DNA from: an uncultured bacterium
GTDB taxonomy: Bacteria > Bacillota_I > Bacilli_A > RF39 > UBA660
Length of the DNA: 48,001 bases
Assembly: GCA_946643435.1 (NCBI GenBank)
Contig: CAMPCD010000007.1
Location: forward strand, 1-48,001
Direction: 5' to 3'
In this document: piece by piece, positions 19,270-31,284 of the stretch
Layout of the letters: the number at the start of each line of letters is the position of its first letter
Numbering within the stretch: the first letter of the stretch is position 1
Program-made: the position numbers and the translations under genes
Notes under the pieces: generated by a model
What the model saw: the letters and a program-made list of their open reading frames with translations, nothing else
The model's database searches: none
Told to the model about the DNA's origin: nothing

Positions 19270-19497
19270 GATTGTAATGCAAAGAAGAGGACTTATTAGT
19301 TATATATAAGTTATCTAAAGAGAATGGAAATTATTAGCTGAGAGTTTCCTAGATAAGATATATAATGAATTTCAACCTTGGAGTATTAATCGTGTATACG
19401 CGTTAAGTATTAAAGGTGATTGATTGATCATGAAGTAGGATGGTACCACGAGTAGTTTCGTTCCTATGTCATGGTCTTTTTATTTTTTAGAAAGAAG
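19270..19497 (+). promoter_or_regulatory. T-box leader upstream of pheS
   Basis: aggaTGGTACCACGag T-box; candidate specifier aatgaaTTCaacc (Phe codon UUC); terminator pairing gatcatgaagtagga / tcctatgtcatggtc followed by T-rich tract. Confidence 0.85.
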
Positions 19498-19504
19498 GGC
19501 TCTT

Positions 19505-20554
19505 ATGAAAGAGAAAGTAGAAACTATCTTAACTGAATTAAAGAAAGATATTGAATCAGTTAAAACACCACAAGATATAGTAGATATTAAAGCTAAGTAT
19601 ATTGGTAAGTCTGGTCTTATTACTGATCTTATGAAGAATATGAAATATTATTCTCCTGAAGAAAGAAAGGAAATAGGACAAATAGTTAATGTTGCTAAGA
19701 CAGAAGCTAATGAGATTATTACTAATAAAGAAGAAGAAATTAATACTGCTATATTAAATGAAAAATTAAATAAAGAAGCAATTGATATTACTTTACCTAG
19801 TAAGAAAATTAAAAGAGGTTCATTACACCCAATGACAAGAATAACTGAAGAATTTGAAGACTTATTCGTATCTATGGGTTATACAGTATTTGAAGGACCT
19901 GAACTAGAAAGTGATGAGAATTGTTTCCAAAAATTAAACTTACCTAAAGGTCATCCTGCAAGAGATGCTCAAGATACATTCTATTTAAAAGATGAAGTTG
20001 AAAACTATTTATTAAGAAGTCAAACATCTACTGCACAAGTAAGAGCTATGGAAGCAAATGTTGATAAAGGACCTATTAGAATAGTATGTCCTGGTAAAGT
20101 TTATAGAAGAGATGAAGATGCAACTCATTCACATCAATTCATGCAAATAGAAGGACTTGTTATTGATAAAAATATTTCTATGGCTGATTTAAAAGGAACA
20201 TTAGAAATAATGATGAAAAAAGTATTAGGTGAAAAGACTCAAGTTAGATTTAGACCAAGTTATTTCCCATTTACTGAACCATCTGTAGAAGTAGATGTAA
20301 CATGCTTCAAGTGTGGAGGTAAAGGTTGTGCTTTATGTAAACAAACTGGATGGATTGAAGTATTAGGTGCTGGTATGGTTCATCCTAACGTATTAACTAT
20401 GAGTGGATATGATCCTAAAGTATATCAAGGATTTGCTTTTGGTACAGGTTTAGATCGTATGGCTATGTTTAAATATAATATTCCAGATATAAGAACTATA
20501 TATGGAAATGATATAAGATTTATTGAACAATTTGATAGAAAGGATGATGAATAA
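19505..20554 (+). CDS. pheS: Phenylalanyl-tRNA synthetase alpha subunit (likely start 19505)
   Basis: HPMTRI, GHPARDAQDTFYL, RRDEDATHSHQFMQIEG; ATG after aaagaaggg RBS. Confidence 0.97.
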   Translation: MKEKVETILTELKKDIESVKTPQDIVDIKAKYIGKSGLITDLMKNMKYYSPEERKEIGQIVNVAKTEANEIITNKEEEINTAILNEKLNKEAIDITLPSKKIKRGSLHPMTRITEEFEDLFVSMGYTVFEGPELESDENCFQKLNLPKGHPARDAQDTFYLKDEVENYLLRSQTSTAQVRAMEANVDKGPIRIVCPGKVYRRDEDATHSHQFMQIEGLVIDKNISMADLKGTLEIMMKKVLGEKTQVRFRPSYFPFTEPSVEVDVTCFKCGGKGCALCKQTGWIEVLGAGMVHPNVLTMSGYDPKVYQGFAFGTGLDRMAMFKYNIPDIRTIYGNDIRFIEQFDRKDDE

Positions 20555-22923
20555 TGTTACTAAGTAGAAAATTCGTATCTGATTATATTGATTTAGATGA
20601 TAATCTTTCTATTACTGATATTGCTGAAGCAATGACAGGTGTAGGTAATGAATATGATAGTGCTCAACCATTAATTAATTGTACAAAGTTAGTTACAGGT
20701 GAAGTACTTGAGTGTGTTGATCATCCTGATTCAGATCACTTACATTGTTGTAAGGTTAATGTTGGTAAAGAAGTATTAGATATCGTATGTGGTGCTCCTA
20801 ATGTAAGAAAAGGTTTAAAAGTAATAGTTGCATTAGATGGTGCTAAACTTCCTGGTGGAGAAATTAAAAAAGGTATGATTAGAGGACAAGAATCTAATGG
20901 TATGTTATGTTCTATAGCAGAATTAGGTTTAGATAATAAATTCTTAAAACCAGAAGATAAAGAAGGTATTCATGAATTACCTCAAGACACTGAAGTAGGA
21001 ATTGATGCTATTAAAGCATTAGGTTATGATGATGAAGTTATAGATTTTGAATTAACTTCTAATCGTGGAGACTTATTAAGTGTATTAGGTATGGCATATG
21101 AATTAGGTGCTATATATGATAAGAAAGTTAAAGATATAGATTTAAAATATTCATCTAATAATGATGATATTAATAAACAATTTACAGTTGATGTTAAGAC
21201 TGATGATTGTTCATTATTCTTAGCTAAGAAAGCTATTAATGTAACTATTAAAGAATCACCTGATTTTATTAAAGAAAGATTAATAGCATCAGGTATTAGA
21301 CCAATTAATAATGTAGTTGATATTTCAAACTATGTAATGCTTGAAACAGGACAACCATTACATTATTATGATGCTGATAGATTAGGTGATACATTAATTG
21401 TAAGAAATGCAAATGATAATGAAACTTTAACTACACTAGATGGACAAGAAAGAGTATTATCTACAGAAGATATAGTAATATCTGATAAAGATAAATCAGT
21501 TGGTCTTGCTGGTGTAATGGGTGGATTATCTACAGAAGTAGAAGAAGACACTAAAAATATTATTATTGAATCTGCAATATTTGATTCAATCAAAATAAGA
21601 AAAACAAGTAAGAAGATATTAAGATCTGAAGCATCTAATAGATTCGAAAAAGGATTAGATCCAAAGAGAACATATATGGCAATAGAAAGAAGTTGTGCAT
21701 TACTTGAAAAGTATGCTGATGCTACTATTGTTGGTGGTATGGTTGAATATAATCATTCAGATGTAGAAGATGCTAATATTGATATAACTATTGATAAGAT
21801 TAAATCTGTATTAGGTATTGATATAGATAAGAAGGAAGTTATATCTATATTTGAAAGATTAGGATTTACTGTAACTGATAATAAAGAATCATTAAATGTA
21901 ATAGTACCATCAAGAAGAAGAGATATTAAGATTCAAGAAGACTTAATAGAAGAAGTTGGTAGAATCTATGGTATGGATAAGATTGAAGGTAAATCTCCAG
22001 TATTAGATGTTATTCAAGGTTCATATGATAAAACTAGAAGAGCTATTAAACATAAATTAGCTGACATGGGATTAAATGAAACAATGAGTTATACTCTAAT
22101 ACCTAATTCAGAAGTACATAAATTTACTAAAGATGAATTTATTGATGTTACTTTAAATGATCCAATGAGTGAAGATAGAAATACATTAAGATATTCTTTA
22201 CTATATTCATTAAATGAAATATATAAATATAATAAAGCTAGAAACAATCCAAATATATCTATATTTGAATTAGCTAAAGGATTCTTCAAAGATGAAAATG
22301 GTGAATATAAAGAAGAATTGAAATTAGCTGTCTTAATGTCTGGTGAATATGCTCTTGATATTCATAGAGAACAAGTTGATTTCTACCACATTAAAGGTGT
22401 AATGGAAGAATTATTATATTTCTTAGGATATGATGGAAGATATAGTTTATTAATAAATGACTATATTCCTTCTGAATTACATCCAGGAGTAAGTGCTGCT
22501 ATAAATGTAAATGGAACTAATGTAGGTATAATTGGTAAATTACATCCAAATATATCTAAAGATAATGTTTATGTCATGGAAATAAACTTAACTAAGTTAT
22601 TAGCTATAAGAACAGGTTCTATGAAATATAAAGAATTATCTAAATTCCCAGGTATATATAAAGATGTAGCATTTATTGTTGATAATAAAGTTACTTCAAA
22701 AGAAGTTGAACAAGTTATTAAAAAAGCTGGTGGAAAACTATTAACTAATATTCAAATATTTGACCTTTATCCTAATGTTGAAGAAGGTAAGAAATCTATG
22801 GCATATAAATTATATTTCCAAGATGCTACTAGAACATTAGAAGATGAAGAAGTAATGCAAGTATTTAATAATATTATTAAAGAAGTAGAATCTAAATTAT
22901 CTGCTAAAGTAAGAAGTAATTAA
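20554..22923 (+). CDS. pheT: Phenylalanyl-tRNA synthetase beta subunit
   Basis: VTGEVLECVDHPDSDHLHCCKV, VVDISNYVMLETGQPLHYYDAD, DLIEEVGRIYG; TAATG coupling with pheS. Confidence 0.97.
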   Translation: MLLSRKFVSDYIDLDDNLSITDIAEAMTGVGNEYDSAQPLINCTKLVTGEVLECVDHPDSDHLHCCKVNVGKEVLDIVCGAPNVRKGLKVIVALDGAKLPGGEIKKGMIRGQESNGMLCSIAELGLDNKFLKPEDKEGIHELPQDTEVGIDAIKALGYDDEVIDFELTSNRGDLLSVLGMAYELGAIYDKKVKDIDLKYSSNNDDINKQFTVDVKTDDCSLFLAKKAINVTIKESPDFIKERLIASGIRPINNVVDISNYVMLETGQPLHYYDADRLGDTLIVRNANDNETLTTLDGQERVLSTEDIVISDKDKSVGLAGVMGGLSTEVEEDTKNIIIESAIFDSIKIRKTSKKILRSEASNRFEKGLDPKRTYMAIERSCALLEKYADATIVGGMVEYNHSDVEDANIDITIDKIKSVLGIDIDKKEVISIFERLGFTVTDNKESLNVIVPSRRRDIKIQEDLIEEVGRIYGMDKIEGKSPVLDVIQGSYDKTRRAIKHKLADMGLNETMSYTLIPNSEVHKFTKDEFIDVTLNDPMSEDRNTLRYSLLYSLNEIYKYNKARNNPNISIFELAKGFFKDENGEYKEELKLAVLMSGEYALDIHREQVDFYHIKGVMEELLYFLGYDGRYSLLINDYIPSELHPGVSAAINVNGTNVGIIGKLHPNISKDNVYVMEINLTKLLAIRTGSMKYKELSKFPGIYKDVAFIVDNKVTSKEVEQVIKKAGGKLLTNIQIFDLYPNVEEGKKSMAYKLYFQDATRTLEDEEVMQVFNNIIKEVESKLSAKVRSN

Positions 22924-22938
22924 TATTACTTCTTTTTT
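22912..22938 (+). terminator. Terminator overlapping pheT stop codon
   Basis: AGAAGTAAT-taat-ATTACTTCT plus T run; stop codon in loop. Confidence 0.75.
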
Positions 22939-22991
22939 ATTTTCTTTTATTTTTATATATGTTAATATAAGCGTGAGAAAGGGAATTATGT

Positions 22992-24023
22992 ATGAAGATT
23001 AGAACTAATTATCCTGGTTCATCAATAGATATTATTGAAGAAAAAGAGAATAGAATAATTGTCTCACCTAAACTAGAAGGCAAGAAATATTCTAATTATT
23101 ATAACTTTATAGTATCTAATGATGATAAAGAAGGAATAATTGTATTAAAGAATATTAATAATCAACAATATAATGCTGAAGCTATTCCTTTAGTTGGAAA
23201 TATAAAAGGCAATTATATAAAATTAGATAAATCAAGATATGAAGTAAATGAAGATTCATTAGAGATAACAGTTAAACCTAATGAAGAGTTTGAAGTATCT
23301 AGTTATCCTAGATATACAAAAGAAAACCTAGATGCTTTTTTATCAACAATTGATAGTAATGAAGTAACTATTAATAGTCGTGCCTTAAAAGAAATAATAA
23401 TAGGTGATAAAGAAAAAGAAGCAGTATTCATAATAGGAAGACAACATCCTGGTGAAACTTTATCAAGTTATTTTATTGAGGGTGTTATCAATAGTATTAT
23501 TGATAATAAACTATATGATAATAAATGCTTTGTTATTTATCCAATAGTTAATGAACAAGGTGTTGAAGATGGTAATCATAGATTTACATTAGGATATGAT
23601 TATAATAGAATGTGGAATACTAAAGGTGTTATTGAAGAAATAGATCATATAAAATCTCAAATGGAAGATTTTAAAGTTAAAACATTTATAGATGTTCATT
23701 GTGATGAAGTTACTAAACAAGATTACATAAGAACAAAAGAAGAAGATATAAAGAATTTGGTTGATAATATACAAGTATTAGCTGATCAATCTCAATTAAA
23801 GAGATTTGTAAGAGCACTTGTTAAACAAAGAAAAATAATAAATGTATTTGATAAAACAGCAAGAGAATATGTTCAAGATAAATATGGATGTGAATCTATA
23901 TTAATTGAATTATCTTTATCAAATATAGATAGAGAAGAAAGATATAATTTAGGTTATAGTTTCATATCTAAAATGATGGGGGCAACAAAGGATGAAACGC
24001 ATATTAATTCACGTAAAAGATAA
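22992..24023 (+). CDS. M14-family zinc carboxypeptidase, cytosolic-carboxypeptidase-like
   Basis: SYPRYTKENLDAFL, GRQHPGETLSS (HxxE), DGNHRFTLGYDYNRMW, TFIDVHCD (third zinc His), ESILIELS (catalytic Glu); no signal peptide. Confidence 0.82.
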   Translation: MKIRTNYPGSSIDIIEEKENRIIVSPKLEGKKYSNYYNFIVSNDDKEGIIVLKNINNQQYNAEAIPLVGNIKGNYIKLDKSRYEVNEDSLEITVKPNEEFEVSSYPRYTKENLDAFLSTIDSNEVTINSRALKEIIIGDKEKEAVFIIGRQHPGETLSSYFIEGVINSIIDNKLYDNKCFVIYPIVNEQGVEDGNHRFTLGYDYNRMWNTKGVIEEIDHIKSQMEDFKVKTFIDVHCDEVTKQDYIRTKEEDIKNLVDNIQVLADQSQLKRFVRALVKQRKIINVFDKTAREYVQDKYGCESILIELSLSNIDREERYNLGYSFISKMMGATKDETHINSRKR

Positions 24024-25011
24024 TGAAACAATAGATAAATATTCTAATTATTTATCTTATGGTTATGCAAACTTTAAATATAGTCATGAAGTAACAGAAG
24101 AAATAATAGATTTTACTAAAAATGGTTGGCATGTATATTTAACTTCTATAGATAACTATGACAAAGAAACTCAAACATATAAGAGAATTTATTCTGTGAG
24201 TGATAGACAATCATATACATTTGATAAAGATAGTATCAATGAATTGATAGATGTAATGATTATTAGAGTTATTGGAAGTGTTGAAGGTAACTTTGATAAT
24301 ATTCGTTCATATTTACAATCAGTTAATAGTTTTTATAAAGGTGTAGTTATCAACAATCCTAAAGCAATGCTTAAAGGAATGACTAAACATTATTTAAATG
24401 ATTTAGATGAAAGTAAATTAGAAGAAATAGGTATAAAGAAAATACCTACTGATATATATCCACCAACTGTAACTCGTGCAGAGATGGAAGCTAAATATGG
24501 TGATTTAACTAAATATATAATTAAACCAGTAAGTGGTGAATTATCTAATTCATTAAAATGTTTAGATGATATGTATGATGATAATTATAGATATAAAGAG
24601 TCTTTAGTTAAAGGTTGGGTAGTACAACCAATCATGGAAGAAGTATGGAATGGCGAATATCAAATGTTATTTGTTGATAAGGAATTAGCATATTCTCAAT
24701 CTAAAGAATATATTCAAGATGGAACAATACCAAACCAAAAGAAAAGAATATTACATAAATATAAACCATCTATTAAAGAAATAAATATGGGTAATGCCTT
24801 AATTAACTATGTTGAAGAACTATACAATATATCTTCACCTATAGTTAGAATAGATTTCTTTAAAGATTCAAATAATACACCTATTCTATTAGAATTTGAG
24901 ATGGTTAATCCAGGATTCTTTATTGGATATATGGCTGAACATGATAATGATATTCATAGAATAGTTTCATTTGTAAGACGTTATTGTGATAGATCTATAA
25001 GAAGTAAGTAA
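23992..25011 (+). CDS. ATP-grasp fold ligase-like protein
   Basis: NNPKAMLKGMTKHYL, YIIKPVSGE, GWVVQPIMEEVWNGEYQMLFVDKELAYSQSK, VRIDFFKDSNNTPILLEFEMVNPGFF, matching RimK/GSH-synthetase-like ATP-grasp blocks; overlaps M14 gene by 32 nt. Confidence 0.72.
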   Translation: MKRILIHVKDNETIDKYSNYLSYGYANFKYSHEVTEEIIDFTKNGWHVYLTSIDNYDKETQTYKRIYSVSDRQSYTFDKDSINELIDVMIIRVIGSVEGNFDNIRSYLQSVNSFYKGVVINNPKAMLKGMTKHYLNDLDESKLEEIGIKKIPTDIYPPTVTRAEMEAKYGDLTKYIIKPVSGELSNSLKCLDDMYDDNYRYKESLVKGWVVQPIMEEVWNGEYQMLFVDKELAYSQSKEYIQDGTIPNQKKRILHKYKPSIKEINMGNALINYVEELYNISSPIVRIDFFKDSNNTPILLEFEMVNPGFFIGYMAEHDNDIHRIVSFVRRYCDRSIRSK

Positions 25012-25025
25012 TATTACTTCTTTTT
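25001..25025 (+). terminator. Terminator overlapping stop codon of ATP-grasp gene
   Basis: GAAGTAA-gtaata-TTACTTC plus T run; TAA in loop. Confidence 0.7.
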
Positions 25026-25096
25026 ATTATCAAGTATAGTAAAATAACATATTATTAAATTATCTTTTTTGATATAATAAACAAGAAGGTGAAAAC

Positions 25097-27190
25097 ATGG
25101 ATTTATTACAAGGTTTAAATGAACAACAAAGACAAGCTGTAGAGCACATGGAAGGTCCATGTTTAGTCATGGCTGGTGCTGGATCAGGTAAAACAAAAGT
25201 ATTAACAACTCGTATAGTTAATTTAATTAAGAATGGTGTAGATTCAAGAAATATCTTAGCTATTACATTTACTAATAAAGCTGCTAAAGAGATGAAAGAA
25301 AGAGTATATAATATGATAGGTGATACATATTCTTTCATTGGTACATTCCATTCATTAGGAGTAAAAATTATTAGAGAACATTATGATCTATTAGGATTAA
25401 ATAGAAACTTTACTATAATTGATTCAGATGACTCATTAACAGTTATTAAAAAGATATTAAAACAAAATAGTATTGATCCTAAAAAGTTTAGTCCTTATGC
25501 AATAAGAAATAAAATATCATTTATAAAAAATGAGATGCTATCTCAAAAAGAATTAGATACATTATTTAATACTGAGTTTGATAAGATGTGTGTTAATATT
25601 TATAACACATATGAAAGAATATTACATGAATCATCATCTGTTGACTTTGATGACTTATTAGTTTATCCAGTTAAACTATTAGAAGAACATGATAATATTC
25701 TTGATTACTATCAAGATAAATATCAATATATATTAGTTGATGAGTATCAAGATACAAACCCTGTACAATATAGATTTACTAAATTATTAGCTTCACAATT
25801 TAGAAACTTATTTGTAGTTGGTGATATGAACCAATCAATATATGCATTTAGACAAGCTGATTATAAAAATATAATGAACTTTGAAAAAGATTATCCAGAA
25901 TGTGTATCTATTAAATTAGAGGAAAATTATAGATCTACTAATAATATTCTTAATGCTGCTAACTGTGTAATTAAGAATAATAAAAATAGAAAAGATTTAA
26001 AACTATGGTCATCTAATGGTGATGGTGAAAAAGTAAATTATTTAAGATGTTATGATGGAGCTGATGAAGCTCATAAGATAGCATCTACTATTAAAGATTT
26101 AAATAAAGAAGGATTAAGTTATAAAGATATAGCTGTTCTATATCGTACCAATGGACAATCAAGAATATTAGAAGAAGAAATAGGTTTAGCTGGTATTCCA
26201 TATAAAATCTTTGGTGGCTTATCTTTCTATGCACGTAAAGAAATTAAAGATTTAATTGCTTATTTAAAAGTAATATATAATCCTGATGATAATATATCTT
26301 TAACTAGAATAATTAATTATCCTAAAAGAGGTATAGGAGATACATCTATTAATAAACTTGAATTAGCTTCACAAGAATCTCATACAAGTATGTATAAGTT
26401 ACTATCATCTAATAAAGAATTAGAGTTTAAAGAATTAATTGAATCATTAATTAAAGATTCTAATAATATGAATATAACTGATTTAATAGATGCTATACTT
26501 GATAAAACAGGTATTAAGAAAGAACTAGAAGAAGAACAAAGTTTAGAGTCTGATTTAAGACTTGAAAACTTAGAAGAATTTAAATCAGTATCTGCCTCAT
26601 ACGAAGAAACAGCTGATACAGTTGATATGGGTGAATTCCTAGAACAAATTACTTTATTAAGTGAGATGAATCAAAATCATGGTAATGAAGATGGTGTTAC
26701 TCTAATGACTATTCATTCTGCTAAGGGTCTAGAGTTTAATACAGTATTCTTAGTTGGTATGGAAGAAGGAATATTCCCACATTCAAATTCATTTGATGAA
26801 GGTAGTGAAGGAATAGAAGAAGAAAGAAGACTTTGTTATGTTGGTATAACAAGAGCTAAAGCTAAGTTATACTTAACTAATGCTAAGAGAAGAATTCTTT
26901 ATGGACAAGAAACAGCTAATCCTCCATCAAGATTTATAGAAGAAATTGATGATAAGTATTTAAATAGAATTGATAACATTAAAGATGATTTACTATTTAG
27001 TAAAAAAATAGATAAATCTAAACTATATATTGAAGGTAACAATGATGATATCAATAAAGGTGATACTATTGAACATGAAACATTAGGAATTGGTGTTGTT
27101 ATAAGTGTAGATGGTTCACTTATAAATGTTGCTTTCAAGACAGGTGTTAAAACTTTAATGAAGAATCATAAAAGTATTAAAAAGATTTAG
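25097..27190 (+). CDS. pcrA: UvrD/PcrA-type DNA helicase
   Basis: GAGSGKTKVLTTRI, TFTNKAAKEMKERV, VDEYQDTNPVQY, GDMNQSIYAFRQAD, TIHSAKGLEFNTVFLVGMEEGIFPH. Confidence 0.96.
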   Translation: MDLLQGLNEQQRQAVEHMEGPCLVMAGAGSGKTKVLTTRIVNLIKNGVDSRNILAITFTNKAAKEMKERVYNMIGDTYSFIGTFHSLGVKIIREHYDLLGLNRNFTIIDSDDSLTVIKKILKQNSIDPKKFSPYAIRNKISFIKNEMLSQKELDTLFNTEFDKMCVNIYNTYERILHESSSVDFDDLLVYPVKLLEEHDNILDYYQDKYQYILVDEYQDTNPVQYRFTKLLASQFRNLFVVGDMNQSIYAFRQADYKNIMNFEKDYPECVSIKLEENYRSTNNILNAANCVIKNNKNRKDLKLWSSNGDGEKVNYLRCYDGADEAHKIASTIKDLNKEGLSYKDIAVLYRTNGQSRILEEEIGLAGIPYKIFGGLSFYARKEIKDLIAYLKVIYNPDDNISLTRIINYPKRGIGDTSINKLELASQESHTSMYKLLSSNKELEFKELIESLIKDSNNMNITDLIDAILDKTGIKKELEEEQSLESDLRLENLEEFKSVSASYEETADTVDMGEFLEQITLLSEMNQNHGNEDGVTLMTIHSAKGLEFNTVFLVGMEEGIFPHSNSFDEGSEGIEEERRLCYVGITRAKAKLYLTNAKRRILYGQETANPPSRFIEEIDDKYLNRIDNIKDDLLFSKKIDKSKLYIEGNNDDINKGDTIEHETLGIGVVISVDGSLINVAFKTGVKTLMKNHKSIKKI

Positions 27191-27237
27191 AAATAAATCT
27201 TTTTTTGTTATAATGAAATTAGAATAGAGTTGGTTGT

Positions 27238-27588
27238 ATGTTAATAGTTATACGTATAATTCAAATATTGTTGATAATATTATATATTTCAACAATTAGA
27301 TTATCTAAAAGATTTAAAAAAGATATCTTCAAAAAGATAATTATTTCTTTTATAGTTATTCAATTAATTGTTACTATATTTACTTTATATTTATTTATTG
27401 GTTCATTAACAAATAAATCAAAAGAAGATATGTGCTCAAGAGCCTATAGATGTGATTGCCCTAGTAATGGAGAAGAGTGCACTTGTTCATATTGTAGTAA
27501 CAAAGATATTCAAGACTGTATTATGAATCCTAAAAAAGGAAAAACTATAAAATGTCCTAATAAGAAGACTAATAAAGGAGAACAATAA
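27238..27588 (+). CDS. Hypothetical membrane protein with Cys-rich C-terminal segment, 116 aa
   Basis: Two N-terminal hydrophobic segments then CSRAYRCDCPSNGEECTCSYCSNKDIQDC. Confidence 0.65.
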   Translation: MLIVIRIIQILLIILYISTIRLSKRFKKDIFKKIIISFIVIQLIVTIFTLYLFIGSLTNKSKEDMCSRAYRCDCPSNGEECTCSYCSNKDIQDCIMNPKKGKTIKCPNKKTNKGEQ

Positions 27589-27589
27589 T

Positions 27590-27667
27590 ATGAAAAAGAA
27601 TCTTATTTTAAAAATATTATTACTTGTTGGGATAGTTAGTTTTATATTACTATTATTTGTTAAATAA
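27590..27667 (+). CDS. Single-TM micropeptide, 25 aa (MKKNLILKILLLVGIVSFILLLFVK)
   Basis: AAAGGAG RBS at 27573-27579, ATG, TAA; not in supplied ORF track because of size. Confidence 0.5.
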   Translation: MKKNLILKILLLVGIVSFILLLFVK

Positions 27668-27744
27668 TAATTAATTGATAAATGGTATATTTATATATAC
27701 CATTTTTATTTTATTGTACTATAATAAAACTAGGTGATTAAAGA

Positions 27745-28635
27745 ATGGAAAAAACATTAGTTATTTTAGCAGCAGGCATGGGGTCTCGCTTTGGTGGTAT
27801 GAAACAAACATACCCAGTTGGTCCAAATGATGAATTCATCATGGACTATTCAGTATATTCAGCAATTAGGTATGGATTTACTAAAGTAGTATTTATTATT
27901 AGAGAAGAATACTTAGATCTATTTAAATCAACAATAGGTAAGCGTATTGAAGGTAAAATTAAAGTAGGATATGCCTTCCAAAAACTAGAAGATATACCTG
28001 AAGGATTTACTGTACCTGAAGGTAGAGTTAAACCATGGGGAACAGCACATGCAATTTATTGTGCAAGAAATGAAATAGAAGGTAACTTTGGAGTTATTAC
28101 TGCAGATGACTTCTATGGAGATAAAGCTTTTAAAGATTTAAGTGAAGCATTAGAAGATAATTGTTATTCTGTAATTGGTTATCATGTAGCAGATACATTA
28201 TCTACAAATGGAGCAGTTAAAAGAGGAGTTATTAAATCTAAAGATGGTATTATAAGTGAAATAATTGAATCATCATGTACTCTAGAAGGTGATAAAGTTA
28301 AATGTGTACCATTAGATAAAAATAAAGAAGAATTCTATGTTGAAAAGAGTAATTCATGTTCTATGTTAATGAATGGATTTACTCCTGACATCATAACTAA
28401 AATAACTAATGACATGAAAGAAGACTTTATAAAACATAAAGATAATCTTATGGATTATGAAATGTTATTACCTGATATAATGGATGATTCCATTAAGGAA
28501 GGTGTAACTATAAAAGATATACCTACAGATTCTATTTGGATAGGTATGACATATAAAGAAGATGCTGAAGTATTAAAAGAATTTATTATGAATGAAATAA
28601 ATAAAGGAGTATATCCAAATAATTTATGGAACTAG
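27745..28635 (+). CDS. Sugar-phosphate nucleotidyltransferase family protein
   Basis: LVILAAGMGSRFGGMKQTYPVGPNDEFIMDYSVY; FGVITADDFYG. Confidence 0.85.
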   Translation: MEKTLVILAAGMGSRFGGMKQTYPVGPNDEFIMDYSVYSAIRYGFTKVVFIIREEYLDLFKSTIGKRIEGKIKVGYAFQKLEDIPEGFTVPEGRVKPWGTAHAIYCARNEIEGNFGVITADDFYGDKAFKDLSEALEDNCYSVIGYHVADTLSTNGAVKRGVIKSKDGIISEIIESSCTLEGDKVKCVPLDKNKEEFYVEKSNSCSMLMNGFTPDIITKITNDMKEDFIKHKDNLMDYEMLLPDIMDDSIKEGVTIKDIPTDSIWIGMTYKEDAEVLKEFIMNEINKGVYPNNLWN

Positions 28636-28652
28636 TAATAGTTCCATTTTTT
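28627..28652 (+). terminator. Terminator overlapping stop codon
   Basis: TGGAACTA-gtaa-TAGTTCCA plus T run. Confidence 0.7.
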
Positions 28653-28716
28653 ATTTTATTTTTATTAATAATTAAAATAAAAACTATTAAATATTTGATA
28701 TAATATATATAGGTGA

Positions 28717-30705
<1,989 letters not shown>

Positions 30706-30792
30706 AAAAGCAGATGTTAGAAATAAACTAACATCTCTTTTTTTTATATACAAATTATTATATAATATTAATATATTTGAAGGTGAAATGAA

Positions 30793-31281
30793 ATGAATAA
30801 TTTAAAGAAGTTTTATAAGAATAATCGTATTTATTGTATATTAATGATTATATCTGCTGTATGTTTACTAGTAATATTAACTAGTGTATTAGCTTACTTT
30901 ATTAGTCAAACAAGAACAAGTGTATATGGTCATAGAATTGATGATATTGTAGATCATCCTGTTGATAATGAATTAAACGATTTAAAATCTTACTTTGAAT
31001 CTAATGATAAAGTAGAATCTGTTAATACAGATATTAGAGGTAAGATTATATATGTTAATTTAGTTTTCAACAAGGATGTAGCTAATGAAGATATTCAAAC
31101 TATTTGTACTGAATCATTAGCAAAATTCACTGCTGATCAAAAAGAATATTATGATATTCAATTTATTGCTAAGAGAGAAGATTTAAAACCATATTTAGGA
31201 TCTAAGTCAGCTCGTCAAACTGTAATTTCTTGGGCTAACTACTCTTACGATGATGAAGAGGAAGCAGAAGAAGGGGAATAA
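30793..31281 (+). CDS. Hypothetical membrane-anchored protein, 162 aa
   Basis: One N-terminal TM, RBS aaggtg, 3 nt upstream of next gene. Confidence 0.75.
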   Translation: MNNLKKFYKNNRIYCILMIISAVCLLVILTSVLAYFISQTRTSVYGHRIDDIVDHPVDNELNDLKSYFESNDKVESVNTDIRGKIIYVNLVFNKDVANEDIQTICTESLAKFTADQKEYYDIQFIAKREDLKPYLGSKSARQTVISWANYSYDDEEEAEEGE

Positions 31282-31284
31282 TCT

